NCBI GenBank assembly: GCA_023159155.1
Contig: JAJNNX010000046.1
Span: 124,001-188,000 of the forward strand
Reading direction: 5' to 3'
DNA length: 64,000 nucleotides
Source: Ustulina deusta
Lineage: Eukaryota; Ascomycota; Sordariomycetes; Xylariales; Xylariaceae
Of the stretch, positions 11,682 through 22,551 are shown in pieces. The translations under genes and the position numbers were made by a program. The number at the start of each line of letters is the position of its first letter. The stretch's first letter is position 1. Under the pieces are notes generated by a model. The model was not told the origin of the DNA and ran no database searches. It saw nothing but the letters and a program-made list of their open reading frames with translations.

Positions 11682-13166
11682 GAGAGTTCCAATGATGAAA
11701 TGGCTAGTAGATACGCCTTCCATCATAGGTGTTTAAATTCGCAGAAGAGGAAATCAGGTTTCGTACATCTCAAGAAGTTCTCTATATCAACAAAAACACA
11801 AAACTGCAAGCTATCCTGTTTACAACTATAGTGTTAATCTCGTTTTCTTTTTTCTTTTTTTCTGTCTCGCCCTTCAACTTGCAAAGAGTCACATAGCTCT
11901 CAAAGGGTCTTAGTCCTAGTTCCAGCCGCAGATGCAATCCTGCCTATGCAATATTGTAGCCGTCAGATATAAGGGAGTCAATCAATTAAGGGTTCATTCC
12001 ATCAGTGATCATCTAAAAGGCCAATGTGATGAGCCTTTAAACCCTAACCATATTGAATCCAAGGCTCTCTTGGTCGCCTTCATGTAAAACTTGAACCGAA
12101 TTATGATTATTGGCCACCTAATATACCTAATATCATCGCATACACGAAGTGGAATACGCAAGTTTCAGCTATCTGGCAGATGAGATTCATCTGTCTACAA
12201 TTTCAATATTTCATCTGCATTCTAAGGTAGCCTACGGGCCCTATGTTAAATATTATTTCAAATTGTGATGCTTTCAATTCCTCTTTCTTCACCATATTTC
12301 ACTCTCGTCTTTTGTTCTCGGCAAGGAAGCATAGTCTATCCCAAGCCTGATACTGTCTGAAATTGAGCAATTGTCAGGGTTTGGAAATCGACCGCAGGGG
12401 CTCTGAATTCTACTACGGTTGGCAGCCGGGTCGCGCATGAGGGATCGCCTCGCCGTATAAGTCGAGCCTCGTGAAATCGCAAACTGGGCTTCATTCTTCT
12501 TTTGCGGTCTCAGTCCATTGGGAAACAGCAAAGAATGGATTTGGATATGTGTAAGGTAGAAAAGCCATAGGTGCGCTTTGGTGATTTGTGCACAATTGGA
12601 ATGGTTACAAACGAAATATAATCTTGATTATCGGTTTAAGAGTAGGTGGGACAGAAATGACACGGATGAAAATCAAGGAATGTCTCTGCCAGGGCGGAAA
12701 GAGTCTAAACTGAGTTGAGCCCAGCCTTTGAAGCGAATTCAAGCAATCCCTAGCTTATTTCGATATTCTGGACTTATACACTTGATTGATTCATATGATA
12801 ACTCTTGGTACTAAGACCCCAAACAAAGCAGTATTAGAACCAAGCGACAGCTTTTTTGGGTTGTCAATATACAAATAGAATTTTAACGTAACGTAACCCC
12901 ACAACCTCTATCACTCCTTTTCATGACTAAACATGGAAAATATGGTCGATGGAGTGATAATGGCATTGTTACGCATCCTAGGCACAAAGAGATCACAACA
13001 TCCGGTGCGAATATATAATGACAGCAATTCAACCTCGTAATTATGGCACGTTTAATTCATAACAAACCACAACTCATATCACCAACTACAATTCGACTAT
13101 CCACTTGAAAGCCTGATTCTGTACCAACTATCGATAATTCCCTACACCCTCAGACGCACGGTAAAT
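11682..13166. other. Intergenic; no gene seen
   Basis: AT-rich flank between the monooxygenase and the AA11 gene. The longest frames show no signature. A pyrimidine-rich stretch (TTTTCTTTTTTCT type) sits near 11840-11860. Confidence 0.5.
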
Positions 13167-14315
13167 ATGCCTTCATTCAAATCCCTCTTGTTATCTGCCG
13201 CCCTAGCGTCTGCACACGTCAGCCTCGAGAACCCGAAGCCGTATAAGTTGGTCGCCGACGGCAGAACCAATCCCGTGTCGCCGACGGGCTCGGATTTCCC
13301 ATGCAGGATTCCCCCGGGACAATCGTACATCATCGACGGCGAGCCCACCCCGATGGTGATCGGCGAAGACCAAACTCTCTCCTTCTCCGGCCAAGCGGTT
13401 CATGGAGGCGGATCCTGCCAGGTCGCCCTCAGCCGCGGGTTCCCGACGAAAGAGTCGCCCTGGATGGTGATCCACTCCATCGAAGGCGGCTGTCCCGCGA
13501 GGAACCAGAAGGGCAATCTCGAGGGCCCCAATGAAGACACATATACCTTTCGGATCCCCGAGGGCATCGAGCCTGGCACGAACTGGACTCTATCCTGGAC
13601 ATGGGTCAGCAGGATTGGTGGGGGGCCGGAATTCTACCAAAATTGTGCTCCCATCACCATCTTGGCAAGCAACAAGAAGCGCATGAGTCTCCCGGCGCGC
13701 CGAGATGCTTTGTCGAAGCGCCACGACGACTTCCCAGAGCTCTTCATGGCTAATATGGGCGAGGTCAGCGGCGGTTGCACCACTTCCGATGCCCAGAGGG
13801 AACAGCTTTCCATTGCTTACCCCAATCCCGGATCGTCCGTTGAGCGTCCCGAGGGCGATCACCTCTTCCAGCAGATGTGCGATGGGAATCCTCGCGCCAA
13901 GAAAGCCCCTGCCGCTGGTGGCAGCGACAATGATGGGGAGACAAACACGCCTCCGGCTGTCGCTTCATCCCCTTGCCCGGGTCCTAGCTCCCCGTCGAGT
14001 TCTACTACCGCTTCATCGCGCTCAACATCCACGAGCGCAGCGGCAGCGGAGACGACGCCGACGACACTCACCACTGCGACTCCTACCACGCCGACATCGA
14101 CTACGCCCGGCGCAAGTGCCGGTGCCGGCAACCCGTACTCCTCCGCCCCTCCGCCTTCCGAAGGCCAGTGTGTGGAGGGTCAGCTGACGTGTCTGGACGA
14201 CGGGACACATTTCGCGACGTGCACCGGCGGACAACTCACCGCACACCAGCCGATCGCGCCCGGTTATCAGTGCAAGCCCGGATCCGGTCTCGGACTCGAC
14301 ATTTCGCCTTTGTAA
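13167..14315 (+). CDS. Secreted AA11 lytic polysaccharide monooxygenase with X278-like tail
   Basis: Intronless, 382 residues. A 16-residue signal peptide (MPSFKSLLLSAALASA) is followed directly by His17, which would become the amino-terminal ligand of the copper histidine brace. The mature start HVSLENPKPY matches the LPMO pattern. The second histidine is His79 in QAVHGGGSC, and the axial tyrosine is Tyr157 in GPEFYQNCAPI. The AA11 domain runs to about residue 240. A Ser/Thr/Pro/Ala-rich linker follows at about 255-330. A C-terminal Cys-rich module (GQCVEGQLTCLDDGTHFATC onward, about 333-375) resembles the X278 module often attached to AA11. AA11 enzymes cleave chitin oxidatively outside the cell and may take part in cell-wall turnover or degradation of other fungi and insects. 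The copper ligands are read from the sequence; the chitin role is family knowledge. Confidence 0.92.
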   Translation: MPSFKSLLLSAALASAHVSLENPKPYKLVADGRTNPVSPTGSDFPCRIPPGQSYIIDGEPTPMVIGEDQTLSFSGQAVHGGGSCQVALSRGFPTKESPWMVIHSIEGGCPARNQKGNLEGPNEDTYTFRIPEGIEPGTNWTLSWTWVSRIGGGPEFYQNCAPITILASNKKRMSLPARRDALSKRHDDFPELFMANMGEVSGGCTTSDAQREQLSIAYPNPGSSVERPEGDHLFQQMCDGNPRAKKAPAAGGSDNDGETNTPPAVASSPCPGPSSPSSSTTASSRSTSTSAAAAETTPTTLTTATPTTPTSTTPGASAGAGNPYSSAPPPSEGQCVEGQLTCLDDGTHFATCTGGQLTAHQPIAPGYQCKPGSGLGLDISPL

Positions 14316-16196
14316 TAAAGAAAATTAAAAATTAAAATTTAAAAAAAAAAAAAGGGACTTGCCCGTGGGGCCTTCATGTAAATCTTGTCAGTGGTAGATT
14401 TTACGAGTTTACTTACTTAATACTCATCCGGCATAAACAAATTTCGATTAATTGGACATTATTGTTCGATTTGTCATTTTGGTCGGTTTTCTTTGTTGGT
14501 GGATATTGCGAAATACACCGCTTTATCCTGATTCCTCCCTCCATGGCTTCTAGATAATTACCTAAACCTTCTCATATATATTTTTCGTCTTCACGTCGTA
14601 TTCGATTTCGTCGTTTTAATGGATCGTCGGACTGTGCATATGCTGTCACTTTCTCATGATTTGAGCCGAGTTGGCTTGACCTAAGTGTATTTATTGTATT
14701 TATAATGGAATGTCACGGCTTGTGAATGATTGATTCTCTCATATCATGGACCAGCTCAAGGGACACGATTGATCACATGATTTAATTGATCCACTTGGTG
14801 GATAGTGTTGACGTTGTACAATAATTGTATTAGTTTGATCCCATCTGGTCCGTTCGACATCGGCCGTAGAGTATTAATATAGATACACAATGCAGCCAGG
14901 TCCTGTTTCCGACTCGAAGCTAACAACACCAAGGCTGAGCATCCAGACTGGGATCCCAATGGCTGCGAAATGAAAGCCCGGGGAACTAACTAACCTACCT
15001 AGTAGCAATAACTATCTATAGTCTTCCACTGCACACTAGTCGGTACTAGTTACCTACTGTACACCACATGATCGTCCTGCTTTTCGATGTCTAACGCCGT
15101 ACCAAAAACCTTGTGGCTTTATCCGCCGACTAGGTTACCGAGTATATTTCCCGTTACATGTGTGCGTGATTACCATATACCTAACTACGGTCGTTCCGTG
15201 AGCCCTTCGTCGTCATCATCGTAGTGGTCATTGTTGGAAATGCCGCAGGGTTGATTCCTGATCCATCCAGGCGCATTGCTTCAACCAAACAGGGTTTGAT
15301 CCCCTTGTCACATGGGTGGATCCGAGCAACAACCGGACTTGCCCGGGACATAGCTCCCGAGAGCCGCGAGCTGGCGTTGACGCAGGGGAGCGTAAGGACC
15401 GTTCGCACGCTATACTAGTGCGGTTTAGGGTCCCCTCTGGTTCTGCAGGACGTTCCGAGACGGTGTCAGAGAAGAGAGAAAGGGTAACAGGAGAAAAATA
15501 TAATTGAGAAGATCCCTGACAATATTAAAGATGAAAATTTGCGTGGGTGGTAAACCCCACGAAATAGAATGGGTTCGTCCGTAGGAATGAATGGAAAGGA
15601 CCGGTCTTTTTAGATGTGGCTCGGGTTAGGTTTTGCTATCGGTACCAAGCCCCCCCTTTGAACCGGAGACCGATATGGATGTGATAGTGAATATTTGACT
15701 TTTAGGTCTTAAATGCGTAATAGGTATTCATTATGTAGTGTGTGCGCTTGCTTATCATAGCATATATATATTGCATGCCAAATCGGGAGGTGGGTTGGCC
15801 TCATATGCAGAGGCGGAAATGAAGAGGGAAAATTTTCTGGAGTCTATCCGGGGGTAGGTATTGGCTAACACGTAACCTAGACCTCCAGCTCCTTCAAGAA
15901 AAAAAATAATAATAATAAAATCCAAAAAAAATCATTTTGTTTACGCCCACCGAAACCGTTTAACCTAGATACAATCGTAAGAGTCGATAGGCAATAGAGA
16001 GAAACCTATTCCGATAAGAATCTCCCCGTGCAAGTATATGCAGTTGTAATAATGCAAATATCGTGTCGTGATAGCGCCAGGGCAATGCAGTGGACGTTGT
16101 AAATTGAGATACTGAAGGGACGTAAGTTATGCGCGCGGATATAACTCGGTATGCATGTCTGAATTGCCGGGTAGTTTCCTTTTCTTCTGCCCAAGT
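14316..16196. other. Intergenic; no gene seen
   Basis: Begins with AATAAAG and an A-rich run just after the AA11 stop, likely its polyadenylation region. The rest shows no supported gene. Short AAT repeats occur near 15900-15920. Confidence 0.5.
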
Positions 16197-17201
16197 TCAA
16201 ATCATACTGGTCGTCTCCACGACTTCTTCCGTCACGGTGACCTTAACCGCCGAGTTGATGTCGCGAATGGCCTCCCACGGGTTCTCGTCTCTCGGCATCC
16301 AGGCCACCTCAATCTCACCGCAGCACACGATGTACAACTTCACCTTTTCGGGGTCGTTCGGATGCGAGACGAGATTGAGGCCCGTAGGGCTGTCAAGACT
16401 ACTCATGATGACGTGGGATGTTCCCTTTCCCGTCACCGGGTCGATCTGCACCTTGTGCAGGTGACCGTCGATGTGACTTGCCACGTAAGCGTGCGTCTGG
16501 TCCGGCGCAACGGCCATGCCGTCTAAATGCGGAGGCAGGTCATCGGCGATGGTTTGTACGGGACCTGCCGCGCGGATCCCGACCTCCTCGTGGGACAGAT
16601 CAAACTCTACTGGGATGCGGCACAGTTTGCCGCCGCCCGAATTCGTAAAATACACAAAGTCGCCGACGACCTGGAGTCGGTTCACGCCGAAGAAGGCCTC
16701 GTCGGGGCCACGCTTCATCGACTCGTCGTCGGCGAAGACCGTCTTCCTGCCCGTCTGCGTGTCCAGGTGCCATATGCAAGCGGTTCTCCCGTCGGGGAGA
16801 AGAACGATGCGGTCCGATATGGCCTTGACGCCCAGACAAAACCCTTCGTCCGGCACGCTCGTCACGCGTGTTGTCTTGGGCGGGATGCTGTCGTCGCCAC
16901 CCATGATGATGCGCCAGAGCCAGACATTCCTGTGGGTGACGAGCTCGAGGTCGGCAGTGCTGCAGAGGACGAAATACTCGTCGTCGTAGCCCGGTATGGA
17001 GCAGATGTTGATGAGCGAGTTGCAGTCGGGCAACGTGCACACCAGCTGAGGCACGGCGTTCTGGTCCTCGGCCACGAATGTGTACAGCTCGGGCTTGTCG
17101 AGCCGCGTGGCCAGAACCTTGCCGTTGGGGCGGACCACGAACCCTTCAAACCACGACTCCGAGGGAGCCTGTGTCATTAACACGACGTCTTCTTCGGGCA
17201 T
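16197..17201 (-). CDS. SMP-30/gluconolactonase-like beta-propeller protein
   Basis: A single exon of 334 residues. The opening WFEGFVVRPNGKVLATRLDKPELY, the middle GVNRLQVVGDFVYFTNSGGGKLCRI and the later LDGMAVAPDQTHAYVASHIDG are repeated blade-like strands of the six-bladed SMP-30/NHL propeller. They include the usual acidic and asparagine metal-site positions (Glu in WFEGF, Asn in VNRL, Asp in LDGM). There is no signal peptide or membrane segment, so it is likely cytosolic. Fungal members of this group often sit in secondary-metabolite clusters and may act as lactonases or hydrolases, but no such cluster surrounds it here and no substrate can be named. The start MPEEDVVL follows a region without an upstream in-frame ATG of better quality. 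Confidence 0.8.
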   Translation of the reverse strand: MPEEDVVLMTQAPSESWFEGFVVRPNGKVLATRLDKPELYTFVAEDQNAVPQLVCTLPDCNSLINICSIPGYDDEYFVLCSTADLELVTHRNVWLWRIIMGGDDSIPPKTTRVTSVPDEGFCLGVKAISDRIVLLPDGRTACIWHLDTQTGRKTVFADDESMKRGPDEAFFGVNRLQVVGDFVYFTNSGGGKLCRIPVEFDLSHEEVGIRAAGPVQTIADDLPPHLDGMAVAPDQTHAYVASHIDGHLHKVQIDPVTGKGTSHVIMSSLDSPTGLNLVSHPNDPEKVKLYIVCCGEIEVAWMPRDENPWEAIRDINSAVKVTVTEEVVETTSMI

Positions 17202-17671
17202 CTCTTCTCGGGTCGACGACGGCCTATCTACGTGGAGAGAAGAAATGACCGCTGCGTGGCGTGGGTGCGGGTGAGTGGGAGCGGCCGAGATGCCTGGAAG
17301 GACAGGGGAGAAGGGCTATGCGATTACGCGATTACGTGATTCCGTGATGATAGGTGATGGAGAAAAAGAAGCGTAGCGTCGATAGCACGAGGTGGCAAGA
17401 ATGCAGTACCTCGCAGTGGCAGTGGTAGCTGAGGCGAGCCGAGGGGGTAAGTACTTGAGCAAGTATGCTGGGCAGGTTTGAGGCTCTGAGAAAAGGGTTT
17501 CAGAAACAAAAGCTAAAGCATGCTGCTGCTCCTTTCCCGCTACTGCATATGCGGTGGCCGGTACTTTGCTGTCGGTTGTTTGTGGTCTGCGTAAATGAAG
17601 CAGGTGGTCAGGCAAGTAGACACGGCAGTGTAGGTAGGCCGGTAGTGTATAAGTATACTAGCAGGTCTACC

Positions 17672-17708
17672 TAGGCATAGGCATAGGCATAGGCATAGGC
17701 ATAGGCAT
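17672..17708. repeat. Tandem hexamer (ATAGGC)n, about six copies
   Basis: Six nearly perfect head-to-tail copies of ATAGGC, ending in a one-base variant (ATGGGC). The unit differs from the fungal telomere repeat TTAGGG, so this is a simple-sequence tract and not a telomere. Confidence 0.9.
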
Positions 17709-19340
17709 GGGCAGATACACGGAGGGAGGTGGCTGTCCGTGACGAGGTATACGAAGTACTTGGGCAAAGAACCTGGATGCAGTATAGGTGCTGTAGTATG
17801 ATGTAGTGCAGTGTGCCTCCTGCAGTGTAGGTAGGATTAACGACTTAAGTACCTAAAACATGTTACCTGGGTAGTTAGAGATGTGGCCGCGATGTAACCC
17901 AACCCGTGCTCGTCCATAACATCTCTCGGTAAGCACGGTATTTCGGATGGCTAGGCATGCAGTCTGTAGATATGTTTCGTGTTGGGGGAAGACTCCCCAG
18001 GTCAGCACCCATACTCATGGCGATACTACTAGTAAACAACCCCCTCACAGAAACTCGCTACGAGTTCGGTGCATATTCGGTGTCATTTGCCCTGCAGGAG
18101 GATGTAACATCATTGGATGCTTGTTCATCCAACCGCGCGGTGGGAATCTGTTGGCGTCCGGAAAGGGAATAGCCTGGCCAACATCTGGACCGGAGATGCA
18201 GATACTTCAGTACTAGTGCGCACTATCTACACTAGACACCCGTAATCTAAGTGGGTTGACTTACACTAGGTACTGCTTAGTTCTCCCTAGGTAGGTGTCT
18301 TCTCCTTTACCTTACGTACTAAGTACTGACATGCAGGTGGGTATACTGCCGACATCAGCAGTTATTTCCTCGTTGCTTGTCTAGAACGGAGCTTCAATAT
18401 GTTATTAATTCTTTCTTTCTTCCATGTAAATGACGAGTAGGCATCGTGGTTTCTCTGTCTCTTTGGATTTGTTCCGCCATGTCTACGTTATTGACCAGAT
18501 GGTGGAGTTCGCAACAGTATCCAATGAATAAGCTTTGACACCACCTGCACCAATACCGACAGGGAATCCTGGTGCGTCTATAGTGCACTGACATCGACAA
18601 CAAGATGTTCATTCGAAGTCTTTACCTTAGCTATTCATAGCCAAGAGTAGTACTGTATAAGTAGCTACCCCAGGTGCCCCAGAATGGGGAAATCATCACC
18701 TTTTGGCTACACTAGCATTTTGGCCGCACAGAAAGCACTGGGGAGATAATGCATTTGCATTTATATTGTTGATTAATGCAGTGCTCCAAGTGTAGTGTAC
18801 TAATCGGGAAAGGGACTTCAACACTTACCTTAGGTACCTTACGGTTGTTTACCAGGTATTCTGATAATTGTATCTTACAGCCGAAAGGGAACTGTTGATA
18901 AAGATTACCTAGCGTCCCGATGTCAACTCGGGAGACAGCTCGGCAATCGGTAATCAGCAGGTCGGTAGGTACCTACAATTCATGCGATGACGAAAACCAT
19001 CCTCTATGTGCACTAATCGACCCTGATAACGATACTTACATCATCATCATCGTCATCAACCATCACCACAATAAATCAGGCTCTCACATTGTAGCCGCCC
19101 GTAACCCCCCTTCCCACTTCCGCTTCTCGCCTTACTCAGTACCTGGCCCCTGCCCATTACCTACACTATTTATCCATATAATCATGTAGGTACACAGGAC
19201 AATCCCGGTAACCTACTAGTATAATATCCGTTCCCCCGCGTCGCGGCGCCTCCCGCGAACCACCACATTCCTCACCGCGGTTCCTCTCCCACACCCGCTC
19301 AAAGGTCCCGAGGACCGGGTACTGATCAGGTGCCATATTT

Positions 19341-19437
19341 TCCGTGTTTGTGTCTGTGTCCGTGTCTGTGTACACTATGTGTCCGTGTCCGTGTCCGTGT
19401 CCGTGTCCGTGTCCGTGTCCGTGTCTGTGTCCGTGGG
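19341..19437. repeat. Tandem hexamer (GTGTCC)n with GTGTCT variants
   Basis: An interrupted array of about 15 hexamers alternates GTGTCC and GTGTCT, with a break at TACACTAT near 19370. Long open frames on both strands here are artefacts of the repeat (His/Gly or Pro/Cys strings). Confidence 0.9.
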
Positions 19438-20122
19438 GGTGCAGTGTAGGCGTTATTAGAATCAGCATTCATACCTTGGCTCCATATACAATACGACCAC
19501 GAATATCTCTTGCTATAGGTATATATCAAAGTCTTATATTTAATTTCGGTGTGAACTACACTACACTACCGTAAATACTGCCACAAAGATGCGTACCTAA
19601 ACCTTAGAACGACCATCTAGACTAAGTAAGAACAGCATCTGTTAGGTAGCGTACCTGGCCTACCTCTCATGAGCTTGTCTCTTGGGGTGAGATGTGCATT
19701 TGACATGACCTCAATGACTGACTACCTAGCTTAGGTACCTACTCCTTTCACTACGCTCATCTGTTGCCCAGTGCCGGGCTCAACTCAGACACATCGTCCC
19801 GAGTGTCTCCACCTTAGCACCACAAGATGGCAAAGGGCCAAGACAGCAAATGCCAACGCTTAGGTACCAGGTGGGTAGGCAGCTGGTTGTGCGCCAACAT
19901 GATTGATCGGTCATGTTCATTCTCACTCATTAAGTTCCGTATCCAGAGCTAATTATCATATCCTATCATATCCTGTCGTGTCTATCGTGTCTATCATGGG
20001 TATACTTGAAGGGTTGAAACAGGCCCAGTTTTAAACCAAAACCAATAACAAAGGGGCATTAAACCCGTAGCCAAGAAAGTTCCTAGGGGTCCGTCCGGTT
20101 AAAGTGTCTGAGTGTCAGGCGT

Positions 20123-21866
20123 CTACATCGACTGCGTAGATGGTCTCGGAGACTTGAGCGACGCAGGCGACACGGATGACACGGGAGACACGGGAGACAT
20201 GGGCAATTTATCATACCGACTACCCATTTCGAGGCTGTCGCGGACTGGCACGTGGCTTTTCACGGCCTCGTCCAGCGTCTCGCTCTTCCGCGTGTCCTCG
20301 ATGGCGCGCTCGGCCTTGATCTGCTTCTCCGTGTCCCCGTCCTTCTTTCCGCGCTCGCGAATCTCCTTCAGCGCCTCGCGCGTCAGGTCCTGGCGGAACA
20401 TGCGCTCGACGACTTCCTTCTTGCGCGTCCTTCGCCCGCCTATGCTGATCAGAATGCCCGCCGTAATATTCACGGCGATGGAAACGCTGAGGATGGTCGC
20501 CGTGATGGCCGGGGGCCGCGTCTTCCAGTAGATGCCCCAGGTCGTGGCGCCTAGTGATATCTGCAGGGCCGAGTGGAGGTCCAGGAGCAGGACGATGGCG
20601 ACAAGGAAGTTCTGCGGGAACGCGTAGTGTGTCTTTGTCTCGTGCGGGCGATAGAAGGTGTGTGATTTGGCGAACTTGTTTTGGTGGCGGACAAGCGTGG
20701 CCTGCTCGGCCTCGGTCAGAACTGACACCTCGTCGCGAGCAGCCTCGAGCTCTGGATCGGTGGGCAAGTCATTCTTGTCGCGCAGCTTGGCCATCTGCAG
20801 CTTCTTCCGGAGCTTCCACGTCTTTCGGTGGTAGTGGGAAATAAACAACATGTGATACGTATCCACGGCTCGGAATGGTGCGAGGCCGTCTCCCATGATG
20901 GCAAAGAGGGCCACGAGCACATAGTCGATGACGTTGATTACGTACAGTTGTTTCGAGCCGACATAGATCCAGCCGATGAGGAACAGGACCCAGGCGAGAC
21001 CGAAGAGCGTGATGAGAGTGGCATAGAGCGTGACGCAGAAACCGACGGGTCTCCTCACGTACTTGCCAAAGGCTTTCATGGTTCGCTTGAACTTGGACCG
21101 TCGTGAATGTAGCATGTGTCGGACATGATCATTGAGCTCGGCCATCTCTTCCTTGGTCCATCCCTCCAAGAACACGCCCTCGGGCAGGACGGCGTGGTTG
21201 AAGTTAAAATCGTAGTCTTGATCCTCGACGTGCGGCCCCTGCCGAAACCCATCCCCATCTCCCCGAGGCACGTCTGCTGTCGACACGGTATCACCACGCC
21301 CGGGGGCGCGAGTCAGGTTGTATGTGGGATGTCTGTTGATGAGCCGGCCGAGGGAGGGGATGAAGAGGGAGTTTTGGATATTGGTGACATTGTTTAGGGT
21401 CGACACTTCGGGATCTGGCAATTCAACGCCGTGTCAGCGAGATGAAGTAAGCATGGTCGAGCATGTCAGGAACAAGAGCAGGGAGAGGAACGCAGAGAAG
21501 AGGCCACCACATACCGATGACGTCCAGAATATCGGCAAGCTCTGGCCGCACAGCATTGCGACCGCCTGGGGCATTGAAGAAGGCAGTGCTTCCGCTTCTA
21601 CTGTCCTCGGAGATCTGGGCCAAGGCCGGACCGCCGGCGGCGTTTCCGCGAGGCCGCAGGACGGCTAATCGTGGGCGCTGACGGCCGCGGCCCGACGGAT
21701 CGGAGCTGGACCGTCGCCTCGCAGACTCGACCGCGTTGTCTTCCTCGTCGGATCGTCTGTCTCGGCTGCCGAGGGCCGTCTGCGGCCGGGGCAATTCATT
21801 GTCATTCTCGCCGTTATCGTGGTCGTTGTTGTCGAAGCGGACATGTCGCCCGTCCTCCTGCTGCAT
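20123..21866 (-). CDS. DUF2985 integral membrane protein
   Basis: Two exons (21515-21866 and 20123-21414) with a 100-base intron encode 547 residues. The N-terminal 120 residues are polar and probably disordered. The core has four hydrophobic segments: CVTLYATLITLFGLAWVLF, VIDYVLVALFAIMGDGLAPF, NFLVAIVLLLDLHSALQI, and ITATILSVSIAVNITAGILI. The block GDGLAPFRAVDTYHM followed by a basic loop (HYHRKTWKLRKKLQMAK) is characteristic of the fungal DUF2985 family. The C-terminal tail is charged, likely coiled, and ends in an SP-rich repeat (MSPVSPVSSVSP) that could be phosphorylated. The function of this family is unknown; the protein is predicted to lie in a membrane of the secretory pathway or plasma membrane. 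Confidence 0.85.
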
Positions 21867-22551
21867 GATTTCTCTCTGTTTACCTGCAACCTGGTCAATT
21901 CAGGTTGCTGGGACAAAGGGAACAAATAAACGAGAAAGGTGATAGGACACTCCACGGTGTTAAAGAACATGGGCATCTGCAGGACATTTTCTGTTTGGGC
22001 ATGAGGTAGACTAGGAAGAGAAATATACTGATGAGAGAAAAAAAGAAGTATGCTAGGGTTGTCAGGCTTTTGCGGGCGCGTACAAGTTGGCAGCAATGAT
22101 CTCATAGCTTCCCATATAAGGTACCTAAGTGGGCAAGGCGGGGTGACTGGCTGCAGGTGGGTATAGTGTACAATGATACAATATGTACTACCTACAGTCC
22201 AGGTATACTAGTCTGGGTAGTAGTCTGTCAAACCCTGCTCATTACAGCAGCATTACACTCGTACACCCCCACCCACGCCGCTAGAGGCTCGAGGCTCGAG
22301 GCTGGCTGCGATCAATGCCAGCTGAGTACCTAAGGTACCTACCTACTAAGTACTTACCTAGGTATGTAAGCATCTATATGGCTGACCGACAGTAGGTATT
22401 ATTTATTAAAGCATGAATGAGAAGACAACTTGAGTCGGCAAACCCCGTACCAATACCAACCTGGAGACTCGTCAGGAAACACACATCAATTATCACCGCT
22501 ATCATTTATTAAGGAGGTCATCAACTTAGTCATCAGCTCATCACTAGCTGG
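21867..22551. other. Intergenic; no gene seen
   Basis: Short region with dense ACCTA/TAGGT motifs near 22115-22370 (for example around 22328). It separates two minus-strand genes. Confidence 0.5.

Larger units (their letters stand above)
17202..20122. other. Repeat-rich intergenic; no gene seen
   Basis: About 2.9 kb without a supported gene. It contains two hexamer tandem repeats (listed separately) and many GGTACC, CCTAGG and TAGGTA motifs, for example near 18290, 18831, 18966, 19646, 19733 and 19860. Confidence 0.55.

Noticed and set aside
15224..15507. Open frames with an rDNA-like look (GTTTGATCCC, GGAGCGTAAGG)
   Set aside because: No match to known rRNA blocks could be built and no tRNA fold was found.
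9664..17201. Secondary-metabolite cluster built around the FAD monooxygenase and SMP-30 protein
   Set aside because: No backbone enzyme (PKS, NRPS, terpene cyclase) or cluster regulator is present, and the genes are separated by long gaps and an LPMO.
19166..19574. Open frames on both strands over the GTGTCC array
   Set aside because: They are by-products of the hexamer repeat (His-Gly or Cys-Pro strings) with no family signature.
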